DNA from: Streptomyces formicae
GTDB lineage: Bacteria; Actinomycetota; Actinomycetes; Streptomycetales; Streptomycetaceae
Direction of reading: 5' to 3'
Assembly (NCBI RefSeq): GCF_002556545.1
Contig: NZ_CP022685.1
Span: 7,976,001 to 8,040,000 of the forward strand
DNA: 64,000 nt
This document shows positions 1-9,186 of this stretch, in pieces. A model generated the notes under the pieces. The model was not told the origin of the DNA and made no database searches. It worked only from the letters and a program-made list of their open reading frames with translations. Each line of letters starts with the position of its first letter. The first letter of the stretch is position 1. The translations under genes and the position numbers were made by a program.

Positions 1-1
1 T

Positions 2-277
2 CGCCGCAACCGCATGGACCTCGACCCCGACACCGTGGAGCGGGACCTGGTGAAACTGGTCCTGACCGTCGTCGAACTCCTCCGTCAGCTGATGGAGCGG
101 CAGGCCGTGCGCCGCTTCGACACCGGTGATCTGACCGAGGACCAGGAGGAGCGCATCGGCCTCACGCTGATGCTCCTGGAGGATCGGATGGCGGAGCTCA
201 GGGACCGGTACGGGTTGCGGCCCGAGGACCTGAATCTGGACCTCGGGCCGCTGGGCCCCCTGCTGCCCAGGGACTGA
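2..277 (+). CDS. gvpK: Gas vesicle protein GvpK (5' end outside window)
   Basis: Accessory protein of the gas-vesicle cluster, acting in the cytoplasm; its exact step in vesicle assembly is unsettled. The visible part holds the family core: a helix with VKLVLTVVELLRQLMERQ, then DLTEDQEERIGLTLMLLED, and the closing YGLRPEDLNLDLGPLGPLL. An ATG at 14 could serve as start, but the frame stays open to the window edge (Arg-Arg-Asn-Arg precedes it) and relatives have a few more N-terminal residues, so the true start is probably upstream. In Streptomyces gas-vesicle clusters gvpK usually lies last, so the rest should be to the left on this strand. The next gene is convergent. Confidence 0.93.
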   Translation, partial: RRNRMDLDPDTVERDLVKLVLTVVELLRQLMERQAVRRFDTGDLTEDQEERIGLTLMLLEDRMAELRDRYGLRPEDLNLDLGPLGPLLPRD

Positions 278-331
278 CGGGCTCCGTGCCTCAACAGCCC
301 TTGGGCGGGGGGTGGTTACCGCATGTGCCGA

Positions 332-502
332 CTACCACCTGTACCAACGGGACCTGGACCCCGTGGCGGTCGTGCTGCGCATCAGGAAGCCGAGCAGCCA
401 GATGACGAGCACGGCGATGGCGATCCACCAGAGTACCTTCACGGCGAATCCCGCTCCGAAGAGGAGAAGGGCCAGCAGAAGGACCAGCAGAATAGGAACC
501 AT
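332..502 (-). CDS. Small hydrophobic membrane protein
   Basis: A 56-residue protein that is almost entirely membrane-spanning: MVPILLVLLLALLLFGAGFA, then a second hydrophobic run (WWIAIAVLVIWLLGFLM), then a short basic tail rich in Arg and Ser ending RWYRW. It resembles the small 'hydrophobic protein' common in Streptomyces; no function is known to me. The ATG at 502 was chosen because GGAGGT lies 7 nt upstream; the frame also extends to 535, but with no ribosome site. It sits between gvpK and a methyltransferase, in a region of stress-type genes, which hints at an envelope-stress role (inference only). Confidence 0.75.
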   Translation of the reverse strand: MVPILLVLLLALLLFGAGFAVKVLWWIAIAVLVIWLLGFLMRSTTATGSRSRWYRW

Positions 503-544
503 AGTGTCTACCTCCTGCCGACCGGGTGTCCCCAAACGACAGTT

Positions 545-1375
545 CTACGCGTCCCGTCGATGCCGCTCCTTCCGGCAGAGGACCTCGCCGTGCAGCACCG
601 CGAACCAGGCGTCGTCCTGCTCGCCCCACTCCCGCCAGGCGTCGGAGACGGTCCGCAGGAGTTCCCCGTCCGCGTGGCCGCTCTCCACCGCGCGCTCGGC
701 GTACGCGGAGGCGAGGGTGCGGTCCGCCCACAGGCCGCTCCACCAGGCGCGCTCGTCCGCGGAGGCGTAGCACCAGGTGGCGGCCGTCGCGGTGATGTCC
801 GTGAAACCGGCCTCCAGGGCCCAGGACTTGAGACGGCGCCCCGCGTCGGGCTCGCCGCCGTTCGCACGGGCCACGCGCCGGTAGAGGTCCAGCCAGTCGT
901 CCATGGCCGGGATGTCGGGGTACCAGGTCATCGCCGCGTAGTCCGAGTCGCGCACGGCCACGATGCCGCCCGGCTTGCAGACCCGCCGCATCTCGCGCAG
1001 CGCCCGCACCGGATCGCCCACGTGCTGGAGCACCTGGTGCGCGTGGACCACGCAGAAGCTGTCGTCGGGATAGTCCAGGTCGTGCACGTCGGCGACCGCG
1101 AACTCGACGTTGTCCAGGCCGCGTTCGGCGGCCGTGGCGCGTGCCTGGTCCAGGATGCCCGGCGCGTGGTCCACGCCCGTGACGTGGCCCTCGGGGACCA
1201 GCGCGGCCAGGTCGGCGGTGATGGTGCCGGGGCCGCAGCCGATGTCGAGGACGCGCATGTGCGGCTTCAGCGAACCCACGAGGTACGCGGCCGAGTTGGC
1301 GGCGGTGCGCCAGGTGTGCGAACGCAGCACGGACTCGTGGTGTCCGTGCGTGTAGACGGCGGTCTCCTTCGGCAT
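545..1375 (-). CDS. Class I SAM-dependent methyltransferase (UbiE-like)
   Basis: A soluble 276-residue methyltransferase. Motif I is VLDIGCGPGTITADLA at about residues 42-57, followed by the acidic end of strand 2 (VTGVDHAPGILDQAR), motif II around VEFAVADVHDLDYPDDSF and motif III near ALREMRRVCKPGGIVAVRDS. This pattern is the UbiE/Methyltransf_11 type, which acts on small molecules; the substrate cannot be told. The C-terminal 120 residues, with several Trp, are probably the substrate lid. Start ATG at 1375 has GAAGGAG 8 nt upstream. It stands alone, 89 bp from the next gene on the same strand. Confidence 0.85.
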   Translation of the reverse strand: MPKETAVYTHGHHESVLRSHTWRTAANSAAYLVGSLKPHMRVLDIGCGPGTITADLAALVPEGHVTGVDHAPGILDQARATAAERGLDNVEFAVADVHDLDYPDDSFCVVHAHQVLQHVGDPVRALREMRRVCKPGGIVAVRDSDYAAMTWYPDIPAMDDWLDLYRRVARANGGEPDAGRRLKSWALEAGFTDITATAATWCYASADERAWWSGLWADRTLASAYAERAVESGHADGELLRTVSDAWREWGEQDDAWFAVLHGEVLCRKERHRRDA

Positions 1376-1464
1376 GGCGGCAGCTCCTTCGGTGTGCGTG
1401 TGTCAGGAACCGTACGCCGCCATGCCGAATGATGAGACCCGCGTATCAATATGTGGTCAGACGG

Positions 1465-3003
1465 TCAGCGGACGGGCGACAGCGGCCGGTAGACGGTCAG
1501 CGCCTCCGGCAGCTTGTCCAGGAGCAGCGAGCCGTGGACGTGCCGCACCTCGCCGTCGTACGCGATCGCGGTGCCCGCTCCGAGGCCGTCCACCCGCAGC
1601 CGGGGCAGCCGCGCGGCCGCCTGGGCGGGGGAGCGCACCTCGGGTCCCGTCAGGGCGGCGGCGAGGAGCCGCGTGCCCGGCCTGCGCCCGCCGTGCACGA
1701 TCCGCACGTCGAGCAGCCCGTCCGCCAGGTCGAGCCGGCGACCGGGGGTGAAGCCCGGCCTGTGGTACGTGCAGTTGCCCGCGAAGAGCAGCCACAGCGC
1801 CCGCTCCTTGCCGCGGAACTGGGCGACCATCGGCCGTTCGTCGGAGCGCAGCACCTTCAGCGCCGCGAGCACGGAGGCGGGCTTGCCGCCGACGCGGGGC
1901 CCCCAGCGCTCGCGCAGCCGCACCAGCTCCGGGTACACACCCAGGCTGAACGTGTTGAGGAAGTACCCCTCCACGGGCTGCTCCTGGGCCGGGTCCCCGG
2001 CCCCGCTCCTGAAGCGGCCCACGTCGACGGCGACCGCTTCCCCGGCCTCCACCGCGCGCGACAGGTCGCGGGCGTCCTCGACCCCGAGGTCGTACGCGAA
2101 GTGGTTGAGGGTGCCGCCCGGCAGCACCGCGAGGGGTATCCCGTGCTGGAGGGCGACCGTGGCCGCGGCGTTGACCGTGCCGTCGCCGCCGCAGACGCCG
2201 AGGACCCGTGCACGGGCCGCGGCCTTGCCCAACTCGGCGACCAGGTCGTCCGGTTCGGCGATGACGGTTTCCGCTTCCGGCAGCGCGGCGTGCAGCGACT
2301 TGACGCGGTCCGCGGTGCCCGCACCGGCGTTGGCGACCAGGACGAGGCCCGCGCCGCCCGGCAGGGCGGGAGCCTCCACGCGGGGACGTCCCGGCGGCGC
2401 GAGCTGGGCCCGCGTCGGCACCAGGCCGCGCACCGCGAACGCCGCGCCGACGCCGAGCGCCCCGCCCACCAGGACGTCGCTCGGAAAGTGCGCCCCGGTG
2501 TAGACGCGGGACGCCGCGACGGCGGCCGCGAGCGGCGCGACGGCCGCGCCCCAGGCCCGCGACTCCAGCGCCACGCCGGTCGCGAAGGCGGCGGCGGACG
2601 CCGAGTGGCCCGAGGGGAAGGACGTGGTGATCGGCTGCCGCTTGAGCTGCCTGATCAGCGGTACCGCGTCGAGCAGCGGCCGGGGACGGCGCACCGAGCG
2701 CTTGCCCAGGGTGTTGATGGTCGCCGACGCGAGGGCCAGCGAGGCCACACCGCGCAGCGCGGCGCGCCGGGCCCGCGGGGTGCGGGTCGCGGTGATGCCC
2801 GCGGCCACGGCGAACCACAGCACGCCGTGGTTGGCGCTCCGGCTGAGCCCGGGCAGCACGCGGTCGCCGCCCGGCCAGTGCCGGGCGGCGACCGCTTCGA
2901 ACAGGCGGCGGTCGAACCCGACCAGCCGGGACTTGAGCGGGCTGTTCCCGGTCGCGGAAGGGGACAGGTCGAGGTCGGAGACGTCCGAGTAGTCAGGGCG
3001 CAT
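1465..3003 (-). CDS. PAP2 phosphatase / diacylglycerol kinase fusion
   Basis: A 512-residue two-domain lipid enzyme. The N-terminal half is a PAP2-type phosphatase with all three signature blocks: KRSVRRPRP (about 101-109), SFPSGH (128-133) and SRVYTGAHFPSDV (165-177), among hydrophobic helices. The C-terminal half is a diacylglycerol/sphingolipid kinase-like catalytic domain with GGDGTVN (about 272-278) and PGGTLNHFA (about 295-303). The pair suggests turnover between phosphorylated and dephosphorylated lipids (family knowledge; substrate unknown). The ATG at 3003 was preferred over an in-frame TTG at 3021; a GAGGG lies just upstream. It is divergent from the ABC-F gene. Confidence 0.88.
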   Translation of the reverse strand: MRPDYSDVSDLDLSPSATGNSPLKSRLVGFDRRLFEAVAARHWPGGDRVLPGLSRSANHGVLWFAVAAGITATRTPRARRAALRGVASLALASATINTLGKRSVRRPRPLLDAVPLIRQLKRQPITTSFPSGHSASAAAFATGVALESRAWGAAVAPLAAAVAASRVYTGAHFPSDVLVGGALGVGAAFAVRGLVPTRAQLAPPGRPRVEAPALPGGAGLVLVANAGAGTADRVKSLHAALPEAETVIAEPDDLVAELGKAAARARVLGVCGGDGTVNAAATVALQHGIPLAVLPGGTLNHFAYDLGVEDARDLSRAVEAGEAVAVDVGRFRSGAGDPAQEQPVEGYFLNTFSLGVYPELVRLRERWGPRVGGKPASVLAALKVLRSDERPMVAQFRGKERALWLLFAGNCTYHRPGFTPGRRLDLADGLLDVRIVHGGRRPGTRLLAAALTGPEVRSPAQAAARLPRLRVDGLGAGTAIAYDGEVRHVHGSLLLDKLPEALTVYRPLSPVR

Positions 3004-3140
3004 GGACCCTCGCGTACCCAAAGCACCGCGATTCAGGCCACCGGTCCGCGCGCCCGCAGGTGGGAGCGGCGGGCGAGCCGGTGCGGCCCCGCGCGGAAAC
3101 GGTTTGCCCGAGCGGTGCCCGGACCCGGAGAATCACCGCC

Positions 3141-4760
3141 ATGGGACATCTGGAAGCCGCGCACCTCGAGTACTACTTGCCGGACGGGCGGGCGCTGCTC
3201 GGTGATGTCTCCTTCCGGGTCGGCGAGGGCGCGGTGGTCGCCCTGGTCGGGGCGAACGGCGCGGGCAAGACCACACTGCTCCGCCTGATCTCCGGCGAGC
3301 TCCAGCCGCACGGCGGCAGCGTCACCGTCAGCGGCGGGCTCGGTGTGATGCCGCAGTTCGTCGGCTCGGTGCGCGACGAGAGCACCGTGCGCGACCTGCT
3401 CGTCTCCGTCTCCACACCCCGCATCCGCGAGGCCGCGAAGGCCGTGGACGCGGCCGAGCACAAGATCATGACGGTCGACGACGAGGCCGCCCAGCTCCAG
3501 TACGCCCAGGCGCTCTCGGACTGGGCGGAGGTCCAGGGCTACGAGGCCGAGACGCTGTGGGACATCTGCACCACGGCCGCGCTCGGCGTGCCCTACGACA
3601 AGGCGCAGTTCCGCGAGGTCCGCACGCTCTCCGGCGGTGAGCAGAAGCGGCTCGTCCTGGAGTCGCTGCTGCGCGGTTCCGACGAGGTCCTGCTCCTGGA
3701 CGAGCCGGACAACTACCTCGACGTACCCGGCAAGCGCTGGCTGGAGGAGCGGCTCAAGGAGACCCGCAAGACCGTCCTGTTCGTCTCGCACGACAGGGAG
3801 CTGCTCGCCCGCGCCGCCGAGAAGATCGTCAGCGTCGAGCAGAGCCCCGGCGGCGCCGACGCCTGGGTGCACGGCGGCGGCTTCGCGACCTACCACGAGG
3901 CCCGCAAGGAGCGCTTCGCGCGCTTCGAGGAGCTGCGCAGGCGCTGGGACGAGAAGCACGAGCAGCTGAAGAAGCTGGTCCGCAACCTGCGCCAGGCCGC
4001 CGAGATCAGCCACGAGCTCGCCTCGCGGTACCAGGCGGCCCAGACCAGGCTGCGCAAGTTCGAGGAGGCGGGACCGCCGCCCGAGCCGCCGCGCGAGCAG
4101 GACATCACCATGCGACTTCAGGGCGGCCGCACCGGCGTGCGCGCCGTGACCTGCCAGGGCCTGGAGCTCACCGGGCTGATGAAACCCTTCGACCTTGAGG
4201 TCTTCTACGGCGAGCGGGTCGCGGTCCTCGGCTCGAACGGCTCGGGCAAGTCGCACTTCCTGCGGCTGCTCGCCGGCGGCGAGGTGGCGCACACCGGCGC
4301 CTGGAAGCTCGGCGCGCGCGTCGTGGCGGGCCACTTCGCGCAGACCCACGCCCACCCCGAGCTGCTCGGCCGCCCGCTCCTGGACATCCTGTGGCGCGAG
4401 CACGCCCAGGACCGGGGCGCCGCCATGTCGCGCCTGCGGCGGTACGAGCTGACGGCCCAGGCGGAGCAGAACTTCGAGCGGCTCTCCGGCGGCCAGCAGG
4501 CCCGCTTCCAGATCCTCCTCCTGGAACTGGAGGGCTGCACGGCCCTGCTCCTGGACGAGCCGACCGACAACCTCGACCTGGAGTCGGCCGAGGCGCTCCA
4601 GGACGGCCTCGAGGCGTTCCAGGGCACGGTCCTCGCCGTCACCCACGACCGCTGGTTCGCCCGCTCCTTCGACCGGTACCTGGTCTTCGGCAGCGACGGC
4701 AAGGTCAGGGAGACCCCCGAGCCGGTGTGGGACGAGCGACGGGTGGAGCGCGCGCGGTAG
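3141..4760 (+). CDS. ABC-F family ATP-binding protein
   Basis: A soluble 539-residue protein with two ABC nucleotide-binding domains and no membrane segment, so not a transporter. Domain 1 has Walker A GANGAGKT (37-44), signature LSGGEQKR (163-170) and a Walker B ending in LLLDEPDNYLD. A charged coiled linker (RRRWDEKHEQLKKLVRNLRQ) joins it to domain 2, with Walker A GSNGSGKS (364-371), signature LSGGQQAR and LLLDEPTDNLD. ABC-F proteins bind ribosomes and either protect them from antibiotics or adjust translation; which applies here cannot be told. The ATG at 3141 was chosen because the ABC fold begins at once after it; the open frame extends upstream without conservation. Confidence 0.9.
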   Translation: MGHLEAAHLEYYLPDGRALLGDVSFRVGEGAVVALVGANGAGKTTLLRLISGELQPHGGSVTVSGGLGVMPQFVGSVRDESTVRDLLVSVSTPRIREAAKAVDAAEHKIMTVDDEAAQLQYAQALSDWAEVQGYEAETLWDICTTAALGVPYDKAQFREVRTLSGGEQKRLVLESLLRGSDEVLLLDEPDNYLDVPGKRWLEERLKETRKTVLFVSHDRELLARAAEKIVSVEQSPGGADAWVHGGGFATYHEARKERFARFEELRRRWDEKHEQLKKLVRNLRQAAEISHELASRYQAAQTRLRKFEEAGPPPEPPREQDITMRLQGGRTGVRAVTCQGLELTGLMKPFDLEVFYGERVAVLGSNGSGKSHFLRLLAGGEVAHTGAWKLGARVVAGHFAQTHAHPELLGRPLLDILWREHAQDRGAAMSRLRRYELTAQAEQNFERLSGGQQARFQILLLELEGCTALLLDEPTDNLDLESAEALQDGLEAFQGTVLAVTHDRWFARSFDRYLVFGSDGKVRETPEPVWDERRVERAR

Positions 4761-4794
4761 CCCGGGAGCGCCCCGACCGCGCGCGGTGCATCCT

Positions 4795-4818
4795 GGGTAG
4801 GACGGCCCGATCGGGTAC
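4795..4818 (+). promoter_or_regulatory. Possible SigB-type promoter before the DUF6158-like gene
   Basis: GGGT at 4795-4798, a 14-nt spacer, then GGGTAC at 4813-4818 fits the GNNT-N14-16-GGGTAC pattern of Streptomyces SigB-like sigma factors. The leader to the GTG at 4837 would be short, about 12 nt, just enough for the AGGAG. Such motifs occur by chance in GC-rich DNA. Confidence 0.3.
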
Positions 4819-4836
4819 CCGGGGCGCAGGAGCGAC

Positions 4837-5094
4837 GTGACGGAGCGATCGGAGCGATCGATGAACGGAGTCGACCCGGGGCGCCTTGACGACAAGGAGC
4901 TCATCAAGGAGCTGGAGACGATCCACCGCACCCGCCACACCACCCTGCTGCACGGTTCGAACGACGCCCTGCGGGCGCACAACGAACGCATGGCGGCACT
5001 GGAGGGCGAGTACCTGCGCCGCCATCCGCGCAGGTCGGTGGCGGCGGGGCGGACGCGCGCGGGCGCGCGAGAGAGGGGAAACGGCGACTCATGA
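4837..5094 (+). CDS. DUF6158-like small protein
   Basis: An 85-residue soluble protein of unknown function. The core, DDKELIKELETIHRTRHTTL followed by HGSNDALRAHNERMAALEGEYLRRHP, is a charged helical hairpin seen in a family widespread in actinobacteria (DUF6158, recognised from memory). The C-terminal 20 residues are basic and disordered. The GTG at 4837 has AGGAG 4-8 nt upstream; the ATG at 4861 is the alternative. Its stop overlaps the next start as ATGA (5091-5094), so the two genes are probably translated together. Confidence 0.7.
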   Translation: MTERSERSMNGVDPGRLDDKELIKELETIHRTRHTTLLHGSNDALRAHNERMAALEGEYLRRHPRRSVAAGRTRAGARERGNGDS

Positions 5095-5771
5095 CGGACG
5101 ACGAGCGGCACGACACGGGTGACACCGGCGGCACGAGTAGCGAGAGCGGCACGAGTAACGCGAGCGGCATGGGTGACGCGAGCGACCAGGGCGGGGCGGC
5201 CGATCCGGCGCTGCTCGACCGGCACGGACAGGCCCTCGACCTCTTCACCGACCGGGTGCACGCCGTCCGCGCCGACCAGTGGGACGCGCCGACGCCCTGC
5301 ACGGAGTGGACCGTGCGGGACCTCGTCGCCCACCTCACCGGCGAACAGCTGTGGGTGCCCTCGCTCGTCCGCGAAGGCGCCACCACCGCTTCGGTCGGTG
5401 ACGCCTTCGACGGCGACGTGCTCGGCCCCGACCCCGTCGCCTCCTGGGACACCGCGGCCGCCGCGTCCCGCGCCGCGTTCCGCGAGGCGGGCGCCCTGGA
5501 CCGCACCGTGCACCTCTCCTTCGGCGACACCTCCGCCGCGTTCTACTGCGGACAGATGACGACCGACCTCGTGGTGCACGCCTGGGACCTCTCCCGGGCG
5601 ATCGGCGCCGACGAGACGCTGCCGGACGCGCTCGTCGACTTCTCCGTACGCGAAGTCGAGCCGTACGCGGCCGAGTTGGCGAAGAGCGGGCTCTTCGCCC
5701 CCGCGGTCGAGCAGCCGCGGGACGCCGACGCGCAGACGCGGCTGCTGGGGCTCCTCGGTCGCCGGGCCTGA
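5091..5771 (+). CDS. TIGR03086-type metal-binding protein (mycothiol-dependent DinB/MDMPI fold)
   Basis: A 226-residue protein of the maleylpyruvate-isomerase N-terminal / DinB-like four-helix fold. The family start pattern is clear after a 40-residue Gly/Ser/Thr-rich leader: DRHGQALDLFTDRVHAVRAD, then WDAPTPCTEWTVRDLVAHL, where the His of VAHL is a likely metal ligand, and later TTDLVVHAWDLSRAIG with a second ligand His. Members bind zinc, and several use mycothiol as cofactor (family knowledge); this substrate is unknown. It is coupled to the upstream DUF6158-like gene by a 4-bp overlap. The leader has no hydrophobic core and is not a signal peptide. Confidence 0.8.
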   Translation: MTDDERHDTGDTGGTSSESGTSNASGMGDASDQGGAADPALLDRHGQALDLFTDRVHAVRADQWDAPTPCTEWTVRDLVAHLTGEQLWVPSLVREGATTASVGDAFDGDVLGPDPVASWDTAAAASRAAFREAGALDRTVHLSFGDTSAAFYCGQMTTDLVVHAWDLSRAIGADETLPDALVDFSVREVEPYAAELAKSGLFAPAVEQPRDADAQTRLLGLLGRRA

Positions 5772-5819
5772 CGCCCGCTTCCGTGGGGACGCCTCAGCGG
5801 CCGCGTCGGCGCGGACGCG

Positions 5820-7943
5820 TCAGCTGCCGAGCGGTGGCCGGTCCCAGTGGCGGTGGGCGGCGATCGCCTGGACGAAGGCGTGCGCGAACGACGTGACGTC
5901 GGCCCCCGGCGTCGGGTCGGTCACCACGCCGTGTTCGGACACGACGTTCCCCTGCTCGGAGGCGATCCGCAGACCCTCGGCGCGCAGGCACCCCAGCACG
6001 CCGACGCCGGAGCCGAGCGCCCCGATGGGCTTGCCGTGCCGGTAGGCGTCACGCACGAAACGTGTGACGTCGGGGTCGTGCGCGAGGGCGGGCGTGCCGG
6101 TGGGGCCGCCCGGCAGCAGCACCGCGTCGTAGAGGACCGAGGCCACGGTGGGCAGGGCCCGGTCCACCTGGTACGTCCGTCCGTCGGCGCCCCCGACGGT
6201 GCCGTCCATCGGTGCGAGGGCCTCGACGACGGCGCCCTGTGACGTCAACTCGTCGCGCACGGCGACCACTTGGTCCGCGTCCACGCCGTCCGTGACGAGA
6301 ACCGCGATCTGCCGGGTGCGGATCCCGTGATCGCCGCCGAGGCCGCGCAGGCTCAGCGCGGGCGAGGCGAGCTTGTACGAACCCGCCTCGCTGTCCGGCG
6401 GCACGGGGACGCCGACCCCGGTGCCCACCTCGACGGCCAACTCGTGGTCGACCTTGTTGAGTTCGCTCACCGTGCGCTCCCGCACGGACATCGCCCCCAC
6501 CTTGCCGAGCTCGAAGCGGAAGGCGGCCACGATGTGCTGCTTCTCCCAGTCCGCCATGCTGTTCCAGAACAGCGCGGCCTGGCTGTAGTGGTCCTGGAAG
6601 CTGGGGCTGCGCCGCCGGATCTTCTGGCCGTCGACGCGTTCGGTGTGGTGGGTGAACGCGCGCAGCTCGTCCGGTCCCGCGAGCGCGGGGCAGCCGCCGC
6701 CCAGGGAGTTGGGCGTGTAGTTCGTCCCGGAGTGGATCGCGCCCTGGTGGTAGCCGTCGCGCTGGTTGTTGCGCACCGGTGCGAGGGGCCGGTTCACCGG
6801 GATCTGGGCGAAGTTGGGCCCGCCGAGCCGGATCAGCTGGGTGTCCAGGTAGGAGAAGTTGCGGGCCTGCAGCAGCGGGTCGTTGGTGAAGTCGATGCCC
6901 GGCACCACGTTCGCGGTGTGGAAGGCGACCTGCTCCGTCTCGGCGAAGAAGTTCTCCGGATTGCGGTCGAGCACCATCCTGCCGATGGGCCGCACCGGCA
7001 CCTGCTCCTCGGGGATGATCTTCGTGGGGTCGAGCAGATCGAAGTCGAAGGCGAACTCGTCCGATTCGGGGACCAGTTGGACGCCCAGCTCGTACTCGGG
7101 GAAGTCGCCGGACGCGATGGCGTCCCACAGGTCGCGCCGGTTGAAGTCCGGGTCGCGGCCCTGGCACTCCTGGGCCTCGTCCCACGTCAGACAGTGCACC
7201 CCGAGCTTCGGCTTCCAGTGGAACTTGACGAACGTGCCGCGCCCGTCGGCCGCCACGAAGCGGAACGTGTGCACGCCGAAGCCCTGCATCATCCGGTAGC
7301 TGCGGGGGATCGAGCGGTCCGACATCAGCCACATGATGGTGTGCAGCGTCTCCGGCTGCAGCGACACGAAGTCCCAGAGGGTGTCGTGGGCGGAGGCGCC
7401 GGTCGGGATGTCGTTGTGCGGCTCCGGCTTCACGGCGTGTACGAAGTCGGGGAACTTGATGCCGTCCTGGATGAAGAAGACCGGGAAGTTGTTCCCCACC
7501 AGGTCGTAGTTGCCCTCCGTCGTATAGAACTTGGTGGCGAAGCCGCGCACGTCCCGCACGGTGTCGGCGGAGCCGCGCGGCCCCTGCACCGTCGAGAAGC
7601 GCACGAAGACCGGCGTACGCACCGACGGATCCTGGAGGAACGCCGCTCGGGTGAACGCGGCGCAGGACTCGTACGGTTCGAAGTAGCCGTACGCGCCCGC
7701 GCCCCGCGCGTGCACGACCCGCTCGGGGATCCTCTCGTGGTCGAAGCGGGTGATCTTCTCCCGGAAGTGGAAGTCCTCGAGCAGGGTGGGGCCGCGCTCG
7801 CCCGCGGCGAGCGAGTCGTCGGTGTGGTCGACGGTGACGCCCTGGTCGGTGGTGAGCGGTCCGGTCGCCGGGTCCTCGGCACGGAAGCGGTCGCGCTGTC
7901 GCTGCTTGCCGTCCGCGCCGGTGCCGGCGCTGTCGCCGGTCAT
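5820..7943 (-). CDS. katE: Large-subunit catalase with C-terminal PfpI-like domain
   Basis: Monofunctional haem catalase, 2 H2O2 to 2 H2O and O2, 707 residues, the size of clade 2 (HPII/KatE-like) enzymes. The active-site His lies in [20 protein letters not shown] (about H78) and the distal Asn in [11 protein letters not shown] (about N151). The proximal haem-tyrosine region is [19 protein letters not shown]. After the catalase core a DJ-1/PfpI-like domain fills the last 140 or so residues ([37 protein letters not shown]), without the nucleophilic Cys of true PfpI proteins at the elbow ([10 protein letters not shown]). The ATG at 7943 overlaps the end of the PfpI gene by 4 bp, so the two form an operon. 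Confidence 0.95.
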   Translation of the reverse strand: MTGDSAGTGADGKQRQRDRFRAEDPATGPLTTDQGVTVDHTDDSLAAGERGPTLLEDFHFREKITRFDHERIPERVVHARGAGAYGYFEPYESCAAFTRAAFLQDPSVRTPVFVRFSTVQGPRGSADTVRDVRGFATKFYTTEGNYDLVGNNFPVFFIQDGIKFPDFVHAVKPEPHNDIPTGASAHDTLWDFVSLQPETLHTIMWLMSDRSIPRSYRMMQGFGVHTFRFVAADGRGTFVKFHWKPKLGVHCLTWDEAQECQGRDPDFNRRDLWDAIASGDFPEYELGVQLVPESDEFAFDFDLLDPTKIIPEEQVPVRPIGRMVLDRNPENFFAETEQVAFHTANVVPGIDFTNDPLLQARNFSYLDTQLIRLGGPNFAQIPVNRPLAPVRNNQRDGYHQGAIHSGTNYTPNSLGGGCPALAGPDELRAFTHHTERVDGQKIRRRSPSFQDHYSQAALFWNSMADWEKQHIVAAFRFELGKVGAMSVRERTVSELNKVDHELAVEVGTGVGVPVPPDSEAGSYKLASPALSLRGLGGDHGIRTRQIAVLVTDGVDADQVVAVRDELTSQGAVVEALAPMDGTVGGADGRTYQVDRALPTVASVLYDAVLLPGGPTGTPALAHDPDVTRFVRDAYRHGKPIGALGSGVGVLGCLRAEGLRIASEQGNVVSEHGVVTDPTPGADVTSFAHAFVQAIAAHRHWDRPPLGS

Positions 7944-8500
7944 CGGGTCGCCTGCTTCGTGACCTTGGTGAACTCGCCGACGGCTGCCTCGCAGAACGCC
8001 TTGAGGTCGTCCGGTTTCCTGCTGGTGATCAGCGTGTTGGGGCCGCCGTCGCAGATCTTCACCTGTTCGTCCACCCACTCTCCGCCCGCGTTGCGGATGT
8101 CGGTGCGCAGGCTCGGCCACGAGGTCAGCGTCCTGCCGTGCAGGACGTCCGCCTCGACGAGCGTCCACGGCGCGTGACAGATGGCCGCCACCGGCAGGCC
8201 CAGGGCGAAGAACTCCTTCGCGAAGTCCACGGCCTGCGGGTCCGTCCGCAGCTGGTCCGGGTTGGCCACCCCGCCGGGCAGGACGAGGCCGTCGAACATG
8301 TCGGCCCTGACGTCGCCCACCACGTGCTGGACGGGGAAGGTGTCCGCCTTGTCGAGGTGGTGGAACGCCTGTATCCGACCCGGTTCCGTCGACACCAGGA
8401 CGGGCTCGCCGCCCGCGTCGCCCACGGCCTGCCAGGGGTCGGTCAGTTCGATCTGCTCGACGCCCTCGGGGGCCACGAGGAATGCGATGCGCATAGCCAT
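7940..8500 (-). CDS. DJ-1/PfpI family protein (type 1 glutamine amidotransferase-like)
   Basis: A soluble 186-residue protein with one DJ-1/PfpI domain: RIAFLVAPEGVEQIELTDPW at the start, FDGLVLPGGVANPDQLRTDP, and the nucleophile elbow AAICHAPWTL containing the conserved Cys-His. Relatives include stress-linked chaperones, glyoxalases and deglycase-like proteins; the activity here is not decided. The ATG at 8500 was taken over an in-frame TTG at 8512, because AGGAAG abuts the TTG directly; a third option is the ATG at 8494. It lies first in a two-gene unit with the catalase, whose C-terminal domain has the same fold but lacks the Cys. Confidence 0.85.
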   Translation of the reverse strand: MAMRIAFLVAPEGVEQIELTDPWQAVGDAGGEPVLVSTEPGRIQAFHHLDKADTFPVQHVVGDVRADMFDGLVLPGGVANPDQLRTDPQAVDFAKEFFALGLPVAAICHAPWTLVEADVLHGRTLTSWPSLRTDIRNAGGEWVDEQVKICDGGPNTLITSRKPDDLKAFCEAAVGEFTKVTKQATR

Positions 8501-8586
8501 GGTGAAGTTCAACTTCCTTTCTCTGTACGTGCTGGACGGCCGACGCGGCCGCCTCTCGCGCGGCGACCCCGCCGGTGCCTCGCGCC

Positions 8587-9027
8587 TCAGACCAGCCCGG
8601 TCCCCGGCCGGTGGTCCGGATCCGCGCCGCTGATGTCGGCGAGCGCGGACGTCGGGTCCTGGGTGAGCGCCAGATCGCCGAGGCTCACCATGCCCACCGG
8701 GCGGCCGTTCTCCACGACGGGCAGCCTGCGCACCGCGTGGTCGCGCATCAGCGCGACCGCGGCCGGTACCGCGTCGTCGGGAGCCACCACCACCGGGTTG
8801 GGCGTGCAGACCGCCTGCGCGCTGACCGTCAGCGGGTCGGCCCCGTCGGCGACGGCGCGCAGCGCGATGTCCCGGTCGGTGAGCACACCGAGGATCTGGC
8901 CTTCCGTGGCGACGAGCACGTTGCCGATGTCCTGCGCGCGCATGAGCTGCGCCGCTTCCACGAGAGAGGCGTCGGGACGTACCGCCACGACACCGGTCGT
9001 CATGACGTCCCTTACGAAATCAGCCAT
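8587..9027 (-). CDS. CBS-domain protein
   Basis: A 146-residue protein that is just one pair of CBS domains (a Bateman module). The first covers about residues 8-62 (VMTTGVVAVRPDASLVEAAQ, then VLVATEGQILGVLTDRDIAL), the second about 72-125 (TPNPVVVAPDDAVPAAVALM, then RRLPVVENGRPVGMVSLGDL). Such modules bind adenosine nucleotides and report energy state; no effector domain is attached. The ATG at 9027 follows GGAAGGGCC. A SigB-like motif lies about 55 nt upstream (9081-9105), consistent with a general-stress gene next to a SigB-family sigma factor. Confidence 0.88.
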   Translation of the reverse strand: MADFVRDVMTTGVVAVRPDASLVEAAQLMRAQDIGNVLVATEGQILGVLTDRDIALRAVADGADPLTVSAQAVCTPNPVVVAPDDAVPAAVALMRDHAVRRLPVVENGRPVGMVSLGDLALTQDPTSALADISGADPDHRPGTGLV

Positions 9028-9080
9028 GATATGGCCCTTCCTGCGTGCGTGCGTTCGTTCTTGAGCGTCACCCGCCCGCA

Positions 9081-9105
9081 GTACCCCTGTGCCTCCGGGC
9101 TATGC
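9081..9105 (-). promoter_or_regulatory. Possible SigB-type promoter of the CBS gene
   Basis: On the minus strand GCAT (9105-9102), a 15-nt spacer, and GGGTAC (9086-9081) match GNNT-N14-16-GGGTAC. The leader to the ATG at 9027 would be about 45 nt. The match to the -10 element is perfect; the -35 consensus is loose. Confidence 0.4.
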
Positions 9106-9186
9106 CCGCACCCGCGGAGGTTTGCCGCGTGCCGAGGGGGAGACCCGGTGCGCGACACCCCCCGACACGCTGGGAGGGCAGGGGTC

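Noticed and set aside
3033..5579. An 848-residue minus-strand open frame
   Set aside because: Antisense to the ABC-F, DUF6158-like and TIGR03086 genes, with no motif of its own.
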